A DNA stretch of 64,000 nt from the NCBI GenBank assembly GCA_002428935.1, contig DIYG01000020.1, positions 7,733 through 71,732 on the forward strand. Direction: 5' to 3'. Below are positions 26,300-35,561 of this stretch, piece by piece. The notes under the pieces are model-generated. The model was not told the origin of the DNA. It did not search any database and worked only from the letters and a program-made list of their open reading frames with translations. The stretch is from Halieaceae bacterium UBA6060. Lineage in GTDB: Bacteria; Pseudomonadota; Gammaproteobacteria; Pseudomonadales; Halieaceae. A program made the translations under genes and the position numbers. How positions within the stretch are numbered: the stretch's first letter is position 1; each line of letters opens with the position of its first letter.

Positions 26300-27988
26300 T
26301 CAGGCGTTTTTGGGCCGAGCTTTGGGCCTGGCCTTGGGCCTCGTCTTGGATCGAGTGCCCGTTTGAGGTTTGGCGGCCTTGCTTTTAGGTGCGGCTTTTT
26401 TCTTCGTTGGGGGTTTGCCTGTGGCCTTAGCCGCGCTGCTTTTTCCTTTCGCCTTCGCTTTTATCTTGGCCTTAGCTTTTGCCTTGGTTTTTGTTTTCGT
26501 AGCACTCTTAGTCGGGGCTTTTTTGCTGCGGGTCTTGGCCGCCGGCGATGCTTCCTCTACCGGTTGTCCCAGGGTTTTCAGGAACAGGTTGCGCACGTCG
26601 CGCACGTGATCATCGATGGTTTCCGGTGTCCAGGAACTGGTGTCTACGGGATCAAGGACTTCCACCTCTACCGTGGCGGGTCGGAAGATAAAGTCTCCCT
26701 TGGGGGCCACATCCCCCGCGTTGTGAATCACCACCGGGACCATGGGCACACCGGCCTGCATGGCTAAATGGAACGCGCCTTTCTTAAACGGGGCAAGGTT
26801 GGGGGATACGGTGCGCGTGCCCTCCGGGGCCAGGGCCACGGACTTACCCTCATCGCGCATGGCTTCCACCAGGGGCTGCATGGCCTCAATGGCGGATGCC
26901 GCATTCTTGCGGTCGATCATGACCACACCGCCGAGTTCAAGGACTTTACCGATCACCGGCATTTTCTTGATCTCTTGCTTACCCACACCTGCCATATCGC
27001 GGCGCAAAAGCTTGGCTCCGATCACAATGTCGGCCTTGCTCTGGTGATTAAAGACAAACACCGCGGGGCGCTTTTTCCACAGGTTCTCTTCGCCCCGCAC
27101 CTTGAGGTCCAGATTGATGAGAGCGCTGGCGGTTTCTGCAAACAGGGATATGGAAAAGTTTGTGGCCTCTCGTCGCGAGCCCGTTAGAACATATATGGGC
27201 AGACCGGCGGCGAAGGTGGGCACGAGGCTGATGGTCGCTGCCACGGAGCGGATGAACTGACCCAGGGTGGGTCGCCCACGGCTGCCAAAGCTGGCGGTGG
27301 CCCAGTTTCTATCCCGGGCAACCGCGCGGAGCTTGTCGCTGGGGTTCAGGGCGATGGGATTGCCGATGCGTTCCAGTAAAAGCTGATCGTCGGTGCTGTC
27401 GGAGTAGAAAAAGCTCTGCCCCAGGTTTCCGCCGACGCCATCGGCGAGGACCTCGGCGGCATCGACTTTGCCCTGACCGAAGCAGGTGGGGCGGACCACG
27501 TTGCCTGTGAACACACCGTCTTCCACCTCTAGCTGGGTACACAGGACGTTCTCGATGCCCAGGTCTGCTGCGGCGGGTTCTACCTGGTAGGGCGTTGCCG
27601 AGGAGATGATGGCGACCGTATGTCCTTTGTCCTGATGAGCTTTTATCAGCGCTCGGGATTCGGGATAGACCAGTCGGGCTATTTGCTTATCGAACAGATC
27701 TTCCCCGAGTTCGACGTAGGCCTGTTCCTCGATACCGCGCAAAAACTGCGTGGTGATTGCCATCATCCCCGAGAACCCAAGGTTACCCAGACCAAAGTTG
27801 GTCATGGCGCTGGCCAGATCCAGGAAGTCGCGGGTGGACAGATCGCCCCGGCGCAATTGTTCGCGGATAAATGCGATGGCCGAATAGCCAGAGATGATGG
27901 TGCCGTCGAAGTCAAAGATGGCGCAGATGCGCGGTCCCTCGGGGGAATCTTCGATGGCTTGCAGTAGGGGTTCCAAGGTACTGCTCAT
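26300..27988 (-). CDS. HAD-IB phosphatase/1-acylglycerol-3-phosphate acyltransferase fusion with lysine-rich tail
   Basis: 562 residues in three parts. Residues 20-230 are a HAD-IB hydrolase (IFDFDGTI with Asp26 and Asp28, and IISSATPYQVEP). Residues 245-460 are a PlsC-type acyltransferase, with the H-x4-D motif in NHQSKADIVIG and the phosphate-binding APEGTRTVSPNL. The last 95 residues are almost only Lys, Ala, Thr, Pro and Arg, like histone H1 or bacterial AlgP-type tails. The middle domain would acylate lysophosphatidic acid to phosphatidic acid; the HAD substrate is uncertain. Its position upstream of gpsA supports a phospholipid role. The tail is discussed as a finding. Confidence 0.88.
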   Translation of the reverse strand: MSSTLEPLLQAIEDSPEGPRICAIFDFDGTIISGYSAIAFIREQLRRGDLSTRDFLDLASAMTNFGLGNLGFSGMMAITTQFLRGIEEQAYVELGEDLFDKQIARLVYPESRALIKAHQDKGHTVAIISSATPYQVEPAAADLGIENVLCTQLEVEDGVFTGNVVRPTCFGQGKVDAAEVLADGVGGNLGQSFFYSDSTDDQLLLERIGNPIALNPSDKLRAVARDRNWATASFGSRGRPTLGQFIRSVAATISLVPTFAAGLPIYVLTGSRREATNFSISLFAETASALINLDLKVRGEENLWKKRPAVFVFNHQSKADIVIGAKLLRRDMAGVGKQEIKKMPVIGKVLELGGVVMIDRKNAASAIEAMQPLVEAMRDEGKSVALAPEGTRTVSPNLAPFKKGAFHLAMQAGVPMVPVVIHNAGDVAPKGDFIFRPATVEVEVLDPVDTSSWTPETIDDHVRDVRNLFLKTLGQPVEEASPAAKTRSKKAPTKSATKTKTKAKAKAKIKAKAKGKSSAAKATGKPPTKKKAAPKSKAAKPQTGTRSKTRPKARPKARPKNA

Positions 27989-28113
27989 GGCCTGTGTATC
28001 CTGGTTCTGATCGGAAAGTGCGAACTATCGAGTCTAGCACGCACATCGGGCTTCGAAAGGCGCACCCAAAGCTTTGTTAGACTGCTGGCCACGCTTCGTC
28101 GCGGCCGTGCATC

Positions 28114-29853
28114 TTGCTTCTTTCAACTCCTGCGATCACCTCGTTTCGGGCCTCCATGCTTCTCCTGGCCCTGTTTCTCCTTGCCCTTATGCTGCGTGGC
28201 CTTGGCGCCGTGGATTATGGTCGCGATTGGTATGGCCCCGGCTCCTTTACGCAGATTAATTTCGATGAGGGAGGCTCCTGTCGCGCCGCCCTGAATGCAT
28301 TCCCCTACACGCCGTTTGTCGGTCAGCAAACCATTGCCCTGACGAAGTTGACCGGGCAAGAGGTGCCCGCCAATAGCGTTGGAGATCACCGCGCCGTCAA
28401 GTCCTTTTGTCATTCGCCAGGACATTTGGGGGTTGCGCGGCTTTACTCGGCGGCAACCGGGGCTCTAACCGTGGTGGCGCTGTATGTCCTGACGCTACTG
28501 CTGTTTCCCGGTGAGCGAGCTTTGGCGCTTACCGCCTCGGCGTTGTTAGCGCTGTCCGGGTGGCATATCAGCGAATCCATGGTGGCGACGGTAGATGCGC
28601 CATCAACGTTTTTTATCTACAGCTTTTTGGCCGCGACCCTGTGGGCCCATCGACGCGGTGGTGGGCGCTGGCTGCTGGCGGTGATCCTGCTGTTACCCGC
28701 AGTGTGGACCAAGTATTGGCTGTTTGCGGTTTTCGCTCTGAGCATTTTGCTGCCGCCATCGGTCTATCTCCGCGTCGTGGCGGGAGTGTCCTGGCAACGC
28801 TGGTGTGGAATGGCATTGGCCTATGGGCTGCTCTTCGCGGTGGCAACCAACCCGGCGCTCGCAGCTCCCTTACCCTGGGTGGTACCCGTGCTCTTTTACG
28901 TCACCGTGCCCTGGAAGTCGCTGACACGACCAGCCCTGGCGTTGCTTCTTTTGGCACCTTGGCTGGCACCGCTGGCCCTGCAGTTTGAGCCGTTCGTCGC
29001 TTACAGCAGTGGTAGCCTCACCGGGCGTTTTGGCACGGACTACGGCGCTATCGGCTGGCACAAATTTCTGCGGAATGGACTCAACCTACCCATCGTAGCC
29101 CTGATAGGTTTGAGTCTGCCGGGATTCATACTGCTTCTGTTGGCCGGGACTCGGTTTTTCCGCTCCCCACCGACGAGTCGCGCCTGGCTGGTGCTCCTGC
29201 CGCTCGCTGTTTTCGCGCTTTATATGGTCTTCCTGGCCCCGGTTACCTATTACCGCCATTACTTGCCGCTGTTGCCGGTACTTTGCCTGTTCGCCGCCTA
29301 TGGTCTGATGGGGCTCAGGGAGCGTTTTCGACTCCCGGTCCTGGCCCTGGTCCTTTTGTGGCAAACCGCCCTGGCCTGGGATCTGGTGAGCGACTATCAC
29401 TTTGACCCACGGCGAGAGTTGCCGCGCTGGTATGCCGAGCATAAACCGCAGCGGGTGCTGAGCAGCTACTACGTTAATCCGCCCGGGACATCGGGAGTTC
29501 GCCATCGGCTTTTCCGAGTTCGTGACCTGGTGCCGGTACCGGCCTATGGCTTGCGCGGCGATACGTTGATTCTGAGCGAAAACTGGTATGACACGGCGTT
29601 TGCCAATGAACTCAACGGGCCCCTGGTCCACGACGCCCGGCGTTTGATAAAGACCACACCGGAAGCGGTGGCTTTCTATCGCCGGGTGCTGGCCGGTGAA
29701 GATCCCTGGTTGGAGCCCGTTGCGCGGCTTCGGGCACCGACGTTTATGCCCGAGTTACTCCTTCATCGCGCGACCTATGGCAGCTTTACTCAGTTTGTCG
29801 GAGACCTGGTGATTCTTCGTATCCGCTCCGATGTACCGGGGGCTGGGCTTTAG
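28114..29853 (+). CDS. polytopic GT-C-fold glycosyltransferase-like membrane protein (family 39/PMT-like)
   Basis: 579 residues with 11-13 membrane helices. After the first helix comes a luminal loop with YGPGSFTQINFDEGGS, where the acidic pair is typical of dolichyl/undecaprenyl-phosphate-sugar dependent GT-C enzymes, then helices and a soluble C-terminal part from about residue 430. Such enzymes move a sugar from a lipid carrier to a lipid or protein at the periplasmic face. The start is either TTG 28114 or ATG 28156; the latter begins directly at the first helix. No function-specific residues are clear. It is upstream of the acyl-CoA reductase on the same strand. Confidence 0.7.
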   Translation: MLLSTPAITSFRASMLLLALFLLALMLRGLGAVDYGRDWYGPGSFTQINFDEGGSCRAALNAFPYTPFVGQQTIALTKLTGQEVPANSVGDHRAVKSFCHSPGHLGVARLYSAATGALTVVALYVLTLLLFPGERALALTASALLALSGWHISESMVATVDAPSTFFIYSFLAATLWAHRRGGGRWLLAVILLLPAVWTKYWLFAVFALSILLPPSVYLRVVAGVSWQRWCGMALAYGLLFAVATNPALAAPLPWVVPVLFYVTVPWKSLTRPALALLLLAPWLAPLALQFEPFVAYSSGSLTGRFGTDYGAIGWHKFLRNGLNLPIVALIGLSLPGFILLLLAGTRFFRSPPTSRAWLVLLPLAVFALYMVFLAPVTYYRHYLPLLPVLCLFAAYGLMGLRERFRLPVLALVLLWQTALAWDLVSDYHFDPRRELPRWYAEHKPQRVLSSYYVNPPGTSGVRHRLFRVRDLVPVPAYGLRGDTLILSENWYDTAFANELNGPLVHDARRLIKTTPEAVAFYRRVLAGEDPWLEPVARLRAPTFMPELLLHRATYGSFTQFVGDLVILRIRSDVPGAGL

Positions 29854-29902
29854 CCTTGTCGCTTCGTAAAGCGTTTTAAGTCCAAAGGCTTAAGGAGAAT
29901 CA

Positions 29903-29962
29903 ATGAACGAGGCCCGTGTATTGGTCTATGCTCTTCCCCTGCAGCGCTCCGCGGCCAGCTAA
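29903..29962 (+). CDS. 19-residue ORF with strong ribosome site (possible leader peptide)
   Basis: ATG at 29903 to TAA at 29960, beginning MNEARVLVYALP and ending QRSAAS. It is preceded by AAGGAGAAT at ideal distance and lies 45 bases before the acyl-CoA reductase start. It may be a leader peptide or a chance frame. The ribosome site is stronger than that of most genes here. Confidence 0.35.
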   Translation: MNEARVLVYALPLQRSAAS

Positions 29963-30007
29963 CGGCTCGCCGCCCACCGAACAAAATCGATAATGCGGGA
30001 GAGCACC

Positions 30008-32068
30008 ATGAACTACTTTGTAACCGGCGGCACGGGTTTCATAGGCCGATTCCTTGTTCCCAAGCTATTGGATCGGGGCGGTACCGTGTATTTGTTGGTG
30101 CGACCAGAGTCTCGGCACAAGCTCGATGGGCTGAGAGATTTATGGGGTGCCAGCCAGGAGCAGGTCGTGGCAGTGGAAGGTGACCTCAGTCGCACGCGCC
30201 TGGGGGTAAAACCGGCATGGGTGCGCAAACATACGGGTCAGATCGATCACTTCTTTCATCTCGCTGCGATCTACGACATGAAGGCCGACGCCGAAAGCCA
30301 GCGGGTCAGCAATGTTAACGGCACCAAGCAGGCTCTGAATCTGGCCAGCGGTCTGAAAGTCGGCTGCTTTCACCAGGTGTCGTCCATCGCTGCCGCAGGT
30401 CTCTACGACGGGAGCTTTACGGAAGATATGTTTGAGGAGGCGGGGGATCTCGACCACCCGTACTTCATTACCAAACACGAATCTGAGGGTCTCGTACGCA
30501 AGGAAAAACGTTTTCCCTGGCGTATCTATCGCCCCGGGATGGTTGTGGGGCATTCGGAAACCGGCGAGATGGACAAAGTCGACGGCCCCTATTACTTCTT
30601 TGAGCTCCTTCACAACCTGTCCAAGGTGACACCCGAGTGGTTGCCCCTGGTCATGAACAAGGCCGGGCTCCTGAATATTGTTCCCGTGGATTATGTGGTG
30701 AATTCCATTGATCACCTCGCCCATCTGGACGATCAAGACCAGCAGTGCTTCTTTATCACCGATCCCCACGGCATCCGGGTGGGTGATCTGCTGCAGGTGA
30801 TGCTCGAGGTGGCTCACGGACCAAAGCTGCGGGCCATGAATCTGCGCGTCCTGGACCGCGCCACAAAACTTGCCGGTGAAGGTATCAGTCGTCTCCCACC
30901 GGTGAAGAGTCTTGGTGAGAAAGCTGTCGCAAAGTTGGGGATCCCACCGCAGGTCATCGGCTATATCAATTACCCGACTCGTTTTGACTCCACTAAAACC
31001 CGTGCCTTGCTGGAGCCGGCGGGGATCGAATGCCCTCCTTATCAAGACTACGCACCGCAGATCTGGGAGTACTGGCGCCATTTCCTTCGCTCGGACAAGG
31101 AAAGCCTTGTGCAGCAGGTGGACGCGGTGTTCAACCGGACTATCGGACGACCGTCTTTAACGGTGCTGCGACGGAAAGTTAAAGGGCGTGTTGTGGTGGT
31201 TACGGGAGCGACCAGCGGTATCGGCCGCGAGTGCGCCCTGCGTTTGGGTCGCGCGGGGGCCACCGTTGTGCTGGTCGCTCGCTCTGTGGAAAAACTGGAT
31301 GAGACCCTGGAGGAAATCGCGGCCAAGGGCGGTCAGGTATCCGCCTATTCCTGTGATATCTCCAGCGATGATGACTGCGAGCGCCTGGTCGAAGAGGTGC
31401 TTCGCGATCATGGTGGGGTAGATATTCTTATCAACAATGCTGGTCGATCCATCCGTCGCTCCGTGCGGCACAGCTATGATCGCTTCCATGATTTCGAGCG
31501 AACTATGGAGCTGAACTATTTTGGTGCCCTGCGTTTGATCCTCGGTTTCCTGCCCAGCATGGAAGAAAAGCAGGACGGTCATATCATCAACATTTCATCG
31601 ATCGGTGTGCTGGCCAATCCACCGCGCTTCTCCGCTTATGTCGCCTCCAAGTCTGCCCTGGATGCGTTTAGCCACTGCGCGGCACCGGAGTATCTGGCGC
31701 AAAACATTCACTTCACCACGATTCATATGCCTCTGGTGCGTACACCCATGATCGCGCCCACGAGTCTGTACAAGGCCTTCCCCACCCTGTCTCCGGAGCA
31801 GGCTCGGGATCTGGTCATCAAAGCCATCATCTCGAAGCCTAAGCGCATGTCCACGGGTCTCGGTGTGACTGGTGCCGTGGCCCAGGCAACGCTGCCCAGT
31901 GTTACGGAAGCCTTCCTCAGCCAGGCCTATGCCCTGTTCCCCGACTCTCCCGCGGCCCGAGGGCTAAGCGACGAGGAAGCCGCCAAGGAACGGGCGGAGT
32001 TACCCAACACAAAGTTGGAGTTGGCGCAGAAGCTGTTTGCTCAGGTCATGCGCGGCGTGCACTGGTGA
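30008..32068 (+). CDS. two-domain SDR fatty acyl-CoA reductase
   Basis: 686 residues. The first 370 residues form an extended SDR/male-sterility type domain: YFVTGGTGFIGRFLVPKLL (NAD(P) loop), the YFITKHESEG active-site Tyr-x3-Lys, and RPGMVVGHS. From about residue 395 a classical SDR follows: VVVTGATSGIGRECALRLG, LINNAGRS, ISSIGVLANPPRFSAYVASKSALDAF with its Tyr-x3-Lys. This is the architecture of bacterial long fatty acyl-CoA reductases (Marinobacter FAcoAR, mycobacterial Acr), which reduce acyl-CoA to aldehyde and then alcohol with NADPH. The start at 30008 follows GGGAGAG. No wax ester synthase is in the window. Confidence 0.87.
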   Translation: MNYFVTGGTGFIGRFLVPKLLDRGGTVYLLVRPESRHKLDGLRDLWGASQEQVVAVEGDLSRTRLGVKPAWVRKHTGQIDHFFHLAAIYDMKADAESQRVSNVNGTKQALNLASGLKVGCFHQVSSIAAAGLYDGSFTEDMFEEAGDLDHPYFITKHESEGLVRKEKRFPWRIYRPGMVVGHSETGEMDKVDGPYYFFELLHNLSKVTPEWLPLVMNKAGLLNIVPVDYVVNSIDHLAHLDDQDQQCFFITDPHGIRVGDLLQVMLEVAHGPKLRAMNLRVLDRATKLAGEGISRLPPVKSLGEKAVAKLGIPPQVIGYINYPTRFDSTKTRALLEPAGIECPPYQDYAPQIWEYWRHFLRSDKESLVQQVDAVFNRTIGRPSLTVLRRKVKGRVVVVTGATSGIGRECALRLGRAGATVVLVARSVEKLDETLEEIAAKGGQVSAYSCDISSDDDCERLVEEVLRDHGGVDILINNAGRSIRRSVRHSYDRFHDFERTMELNYFGALRLILGFLPSMEEKQDGHIINISSIGVLANPPRFSAYVASKSALDAFSHCAAPEYLAQNIHFTTIHMPLVRTPMIAPTSLYKAFPTLSPEQARDLVIKAIISKPKRMSTGLGVTGAVAQATLPSVTEAFLSQAYALFPDSPAARGLSDEEAAKERAELPNTKLELAQKLFAQVMRGVHW

Positions 32069-32086
32069 CGGAGGTTCGCTGAACCC

Positions 32087-33799
32087 TTGACGGAGGCCAT
32101 CTCCCGGGCCGAACACCCGGGTTCATCCTTGTGGGACCTGCCCTGGTTTTTTGCCGGGGCCCTGGTGTATCTGTCCTTCGGCTTCACCGAGATGATGGGC
32201 TCGGATCTCTGGTGGCACCTCGCCGCCGGGCGGGAAATGTGGGAGCAGGGGACGGTCCGGCTATTGGATTCCTGGTCCTACAAGGAAGCTGGAACGCCGT
32301 GGCGCAACCACGAGTGGCTCGCAGACCTTGTCTTTCACGGCTGGGTTCAGATATTTGGGGTCGAGGCCCTGGTCTACTGGAAATGGCTACTGCTCATACT
32401 GACCTATGGTCTGCTCCAGCGAGTACTCCTTAGGATTTGTAGCTGCCCGGGGGCGGCGCTTCTTGCGGCTATCGCGGCGGTGGCCGTCGCCGCGCCGTTT
32501 TTGGATATTCGCCCCCAGCTTTACAGTCTCCTGGGCGCAGCGGTCCTGCTAAACCTGGCGCTCTGGCGCAAGCCCCGACTCTGGGAGCTTCTGCTGCTGT
32601 TCCTGGTCTGGGTTAATCTTCACGGAGGATTTCTCTTCGGGCTCATGGCCCTGGGAATTCTGGTGTTTCCCTGGCGAGACTGGTCTTTGCCTGCCATGTG
32701 GCGATCGACGGGTCTGGTGCTCGCATGCGCCGCGGTAGCCCTGCTGAATCCCGATGGCATCAACGCCTACGCTTATCCCCTGGAATACGCCCTTAACGCG
32801 GACTCCCCCTATCGCTCCCTTGGCGAGTGGCGTCCGCCCTTTGAGTCGGGAGGTATTCGCTCTCCGCTGTATCTTGGGGCGTTGATTGTTGGCGGATTGT
32901 GCGCGGCCCTTTGGCTGCTACCGGTGGTGCGACGGGTCGTACTTTTGATACCAGAGGCTCTGGCTCTAGGCGCGCTCACCGCTGCCATGTCCCTGACCAG
33001 TCGGCGTTTTGTAATCCTTTACGCGCTAGCCCTTGGTCTGCTTCTCGCACCGTTTCTGGCGGCTCTTTTCAGACTGCGCCTGCAGCGGAAGCTCCAATGG
33101 ACGGTGCTGGGTCTGGCTTTGGTATTTGGGGTCTATCGTTTAAGCCCGTTTTCCCTGAAGCCAGCCGTGGCGTTTCATTACCTTACGGCGGAGTACGCCT
33201 TTCCCCACGCCGTAACGGAGTTTGTGGCTCTGAACGAGCTGCGTGGCCCCACCTTCGCCTACTACAACTGGGGTGGGTTCCTGCACTGGAAAGGGAATGG
33301 CTCATTGCAGGTGTTCATCGATGGTCGCGCCAACACTATTTACGACGATGAAACCTACAACACCTATGTGTCGATTCTGGGCCGCAAACCCGGCTGGCAA
33401 GAGCGCATGGAAGCCACGGGAGCCAAGCTGTTCCTTTGGCCCCGAGGACGCGGCGGTCAACGGCTCTTGGAGCAGCTGCTGGAGTCCCGCCGCTGGATTC
33501 TCCTTTACCAGGACAATCGCGGTGTACTCCTCGCTCACACGAGTTACCCACTGCCTTCAGCGCTCCAGCGTCCCCGGGAGAGTTTTCACAGCACCCTTGC
33601 CGATGCTTACGTTGCGCAACGGCGCGGAGATCCGCGCCGTGCTCAAGAGGCCGCGGAGCGAGCCTATGAGCAAAGGCCCTGGGACCTGGGAGCTTGTAGG
33701 GCGATAACTTTGGCCCGCCAGATTCAAGGGGATCAAACTGGCGCCGAGGAAGTCGTCAGCGACTGTCGATCCCGCTTCGCAAGCCGCTACCTGCAATAG
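32087..33799 (+). CDS. polytopic membrane protein, GT-C-like, function unknown
   Basis: 570 residues with about 10-12 membrane helices up to residue 360, then a soluble C-terminal region ending in a TPR-like stretch (ADAYVAQRRGDPRRAQEAAERAYEQRPW). After the first helix it has SDLWWHLAAGREMWEQG and WSYKEAGTPWRNHEWLADL. This D-x-WWHL-x-G and HEWL pattern occurs in an uncharacterised family related to GT-C glycosyltransferases. It starts at a TTG with GGAGG 14 bases upstream, 18 bases after the acyl-CoA reductase stop, so they are likely cotranscribed. Substrate unknown. Confidence 0.62.
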   Translation: MTEAISRAEHPGSSLWDLPWFFAGALVYLSFGFTEMMGSDLWWHLAAGREMWEQGTVRLLDSWSYKEAGTPWRNHEWLADLVFHGWVQIFGVEALVYWKWLLLILTYGLLQRVLLRICSCPGAALLAAIAAVAVAAPFLDIRPQLYSLLGAAVLLNLALWRKPRLWELLLLFLVWVNLHGGFLFGLMALGILVFPWRDWSLPAMWRSTGLVLACAAVALLNPDGINAYAYPLEYALNADSPYRSLGEWRPPFESGGIRSPLYLGALIVGGLCAALWLLPVVRRVVLLIPEALALGALTAAMSLTSRRFVILYALALGLLLAPFLAALFRLRLQRKLQWTVLGLALVFGVYRLSPFSLKPAVAFHYLTAEYAFPHAVTEFVALNELRGPTFAYYNWGGFLHWKGNGSLQVFIDGRANTIYDDETYNTYVSILGRKPGWQERMEATGAKLFLWPRGRGGQRLLEQLLESRRWILLYQDNRGVLLAHTSYPLPSALQRPRESFHSTLADAYVAQRRGDPRRAQEAAERAYEQRPWDLGACRAITLARQIQGDQTGAEEVVSDCRSRFASRYLQ

Positions 33800-33830
33800 T
33801 TGTCTGCCCCCATTAACTAGAGAGGATTCA

Positions 33831-35537
33831 GTGGTGTCTCAGTTTGGTTTTGGCCGAAGTTTTAAGCACAGATCGCGGTGCCTGGTCGCCCTCGGGGTAA
33901 TCAATTTGCTATTGGCGGGGCAGCTCAATGCCGCGACGCTGGTGCACAACGTGCGCGGCTACACCATGAACGAAGGGCAACGCCTAGGGTTTATCGGCCT
34001 CGTCTATGACCAGGGTGTTGTAACTCAGCTCATCACCGATCGTGAAGAGCTCAAAACGGTGCAGGTTGACGAGCGCTTTGATGGTGGTGGCGCCACGTTG
34101 CTACCCGGTCTTATAGATGCTCACGGCCATGTCGCCGGTTTGGGGGATGCCCTGGCAAGCGTTGATGTTACCGGTACGACCAGTGAAACAGCCGCAGTAC
34201 AGCGAGTGGTCGAGGCGGCGGCCCGCGCGCCCCGAGGGAGTTGGATTACCGGTGGTGGTTGGAACCAGGTGCTGTGGGCTGATCGCCGTTTCCCCACCCG
34301 GTTGTCCCTTGACGAGCAGGTAGGGGATTATCCCGTGGTACTGCGGCGTGTTGATCGACATGCCATCTGGGTAAACAGCGCCGCCCTCGCTGCGGCGGGC
34401 ATCGACGAGCACACGCGGGACCCCGAGGGCGGTCAGATCTTGCGCGATGCTCAGGGAAAGCCAACCGGGGTGCTCGTCGACAATGCCATGGGCCTGATCG
34501 CGTCGGCCATGCCGGCGGCGACGGTGCGCTCCAAGCGTGATGACTTGACTCGGGCCATGAACTATCTAGCCAGCCTGGGTCTCACGGGAGCGCACGATGC
34601 GGGAGCTACCCGCCTTGAGGTCGAGGCTTATGATGAGCTTGTCGCTGATGACGCCATGCCCATTCGCATCTACGCCATGTTACGTCTGGCGGACCCAGAG
34701 ATTACAGAGCTCTTGGAACAGGGGCCGCGAGAACTATCTTCTGATTACTTCGCTTTGCGTAGCGTAAAGATCTCCGCAGATGGTGCTCTGGGCTCGAGAG
34801 GTGCAGCCCTGTTTGAGGATTATCACGATGACCCCGGAAACCGTGGCCTCTTGTTACGCTCCGCCACTGAGCTGGCCGAGGATATACGCAAGTCGGCGTC
34901 CCTGGGTTATCAGGTCAACGTCCATGCCATCGGCGATCTCGCCAATGCACGGGTGCTGGATGAGTTTGCCGCACTCAACAAAGATCCGGCGCAGCGAGCC
35001 TTACGCCACCGGGTAGAGCATGCCCAGATCCTGCGCCCGCAGGACATCGATCGCTTTGAGTCTCTGGCGGTGATCGCTTCGGTGCAGCCTACGCACGCCA
35101 CCTCGGACAAAAACATGGCCGGTGATCGCCTGGGCGAGGCGCGCTTGGAAGGTGCTTACGCCTGGCAATCCCTGGTAGAGAGTGGTGCGCGCCTGGCCGG
35201 TGGTTCGGATTTTCCCGTCGAGCCGGCGAACCCCTTCTTTGGTTTGCATGCGGTTGTTACCCGCAAGGACCGCGATGGGCAGCCCCTGGGTGGCTGGCGA
35301 CCGGAAGAAGCCCTCACCCGGGATCAGGCCCTCTCTCTATTTACGGAAGATGCGGCTTACGCGGGCCACGGAGACCAGCGCTTCGGTCGCTTACGGCCCG
35401 GTTTTGCGGCGGACTTTATTCTTGTCCGCGACGATTTCTTTCGCGTGCCAGCCGATGACATTTGGCGTAACGAAGTGCTGGCTACGGTAGTGGGTGGCAA
35501 GCTTGTCTATGGCACCCTGGCGCCCGAGGAAGACTGA
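33831..35537 (+). CDS. exported YtcJ-like amidohydrolase
   Basis: 568 residues. An N-terminal hydrophobic stretch (CLVALGVINLLLAGQLNAAT) is a probable signal peptide. The amidohydrolase core shows the metal pair in LLPGLIDAHGHVAGLG, SVKISADGALGSRGAALFEDY, NVHAIGDLANARVLDEF, RVEHAQILRPQDIDRF, and GGSDFPVEPANPFFGLHAVVTR. This is the YtcJ/NfdA group, metal hydrolases often of unknown substrate. The start is a double GTG at 33831 with AGAGGA just upstream. It lies 31 bases after the membrane protein gene and may share its transcript. Confidence 0.88.
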   Translation: MVSQFGFGRSFKHRSRCLVALGVINLLLAGQLNAATLVHNVRGYTMNEGQRLGFIGLVYDQGVVTQLITDREELKTVQVDERFDGGGATLLPGLIDAHGHVAGLGDALASVDVTGTTSETAAVQRVVEAAARAPRGSWITGGGWNQVLWADRRFPTRLSLDEQVGDYPVVLRRVDRHAIWVNSAALAAAGIDEHTRDPEGGQILRDAQGKPTGVLVDNAMGLIASAMPAATVRSKRDDLTRAMNYLASLGLTGAHDAGATRLEVEAYDELVADDAMPIRIYAMLRLADPEITELLEQGPRELSSDYFALRSVKISADGALGSRGAALFEDYHDDPGNRGLLLRSATELAEDIRKSASLGYQVNVHAIGDLANARVLDEFAALNKDPAQRALRHRVEHAQILRPQDIDRFESLAVIASVQPTHATSDKNMAGDRLGEARLEGAYAWQSLVESGARLAGGSDFPVEPANPFFGLHAVVTRKDRDGQPLGGWRPEEALTRDQALSLFTEDAAYAGHGDQRFGRLRPGFAADFILVRDDFFRVPADDIWRNEVLATVVGGKLVYGTLAPEED

Positions 35538-35561
35538 CGGCCGTCGATACACGCTGATTTC

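Noticed and set aside
30140..31081. Open frame opposite the acyl-CoA reductase
   Set aside because: Antisense of conserved SDR motifs; no own features.
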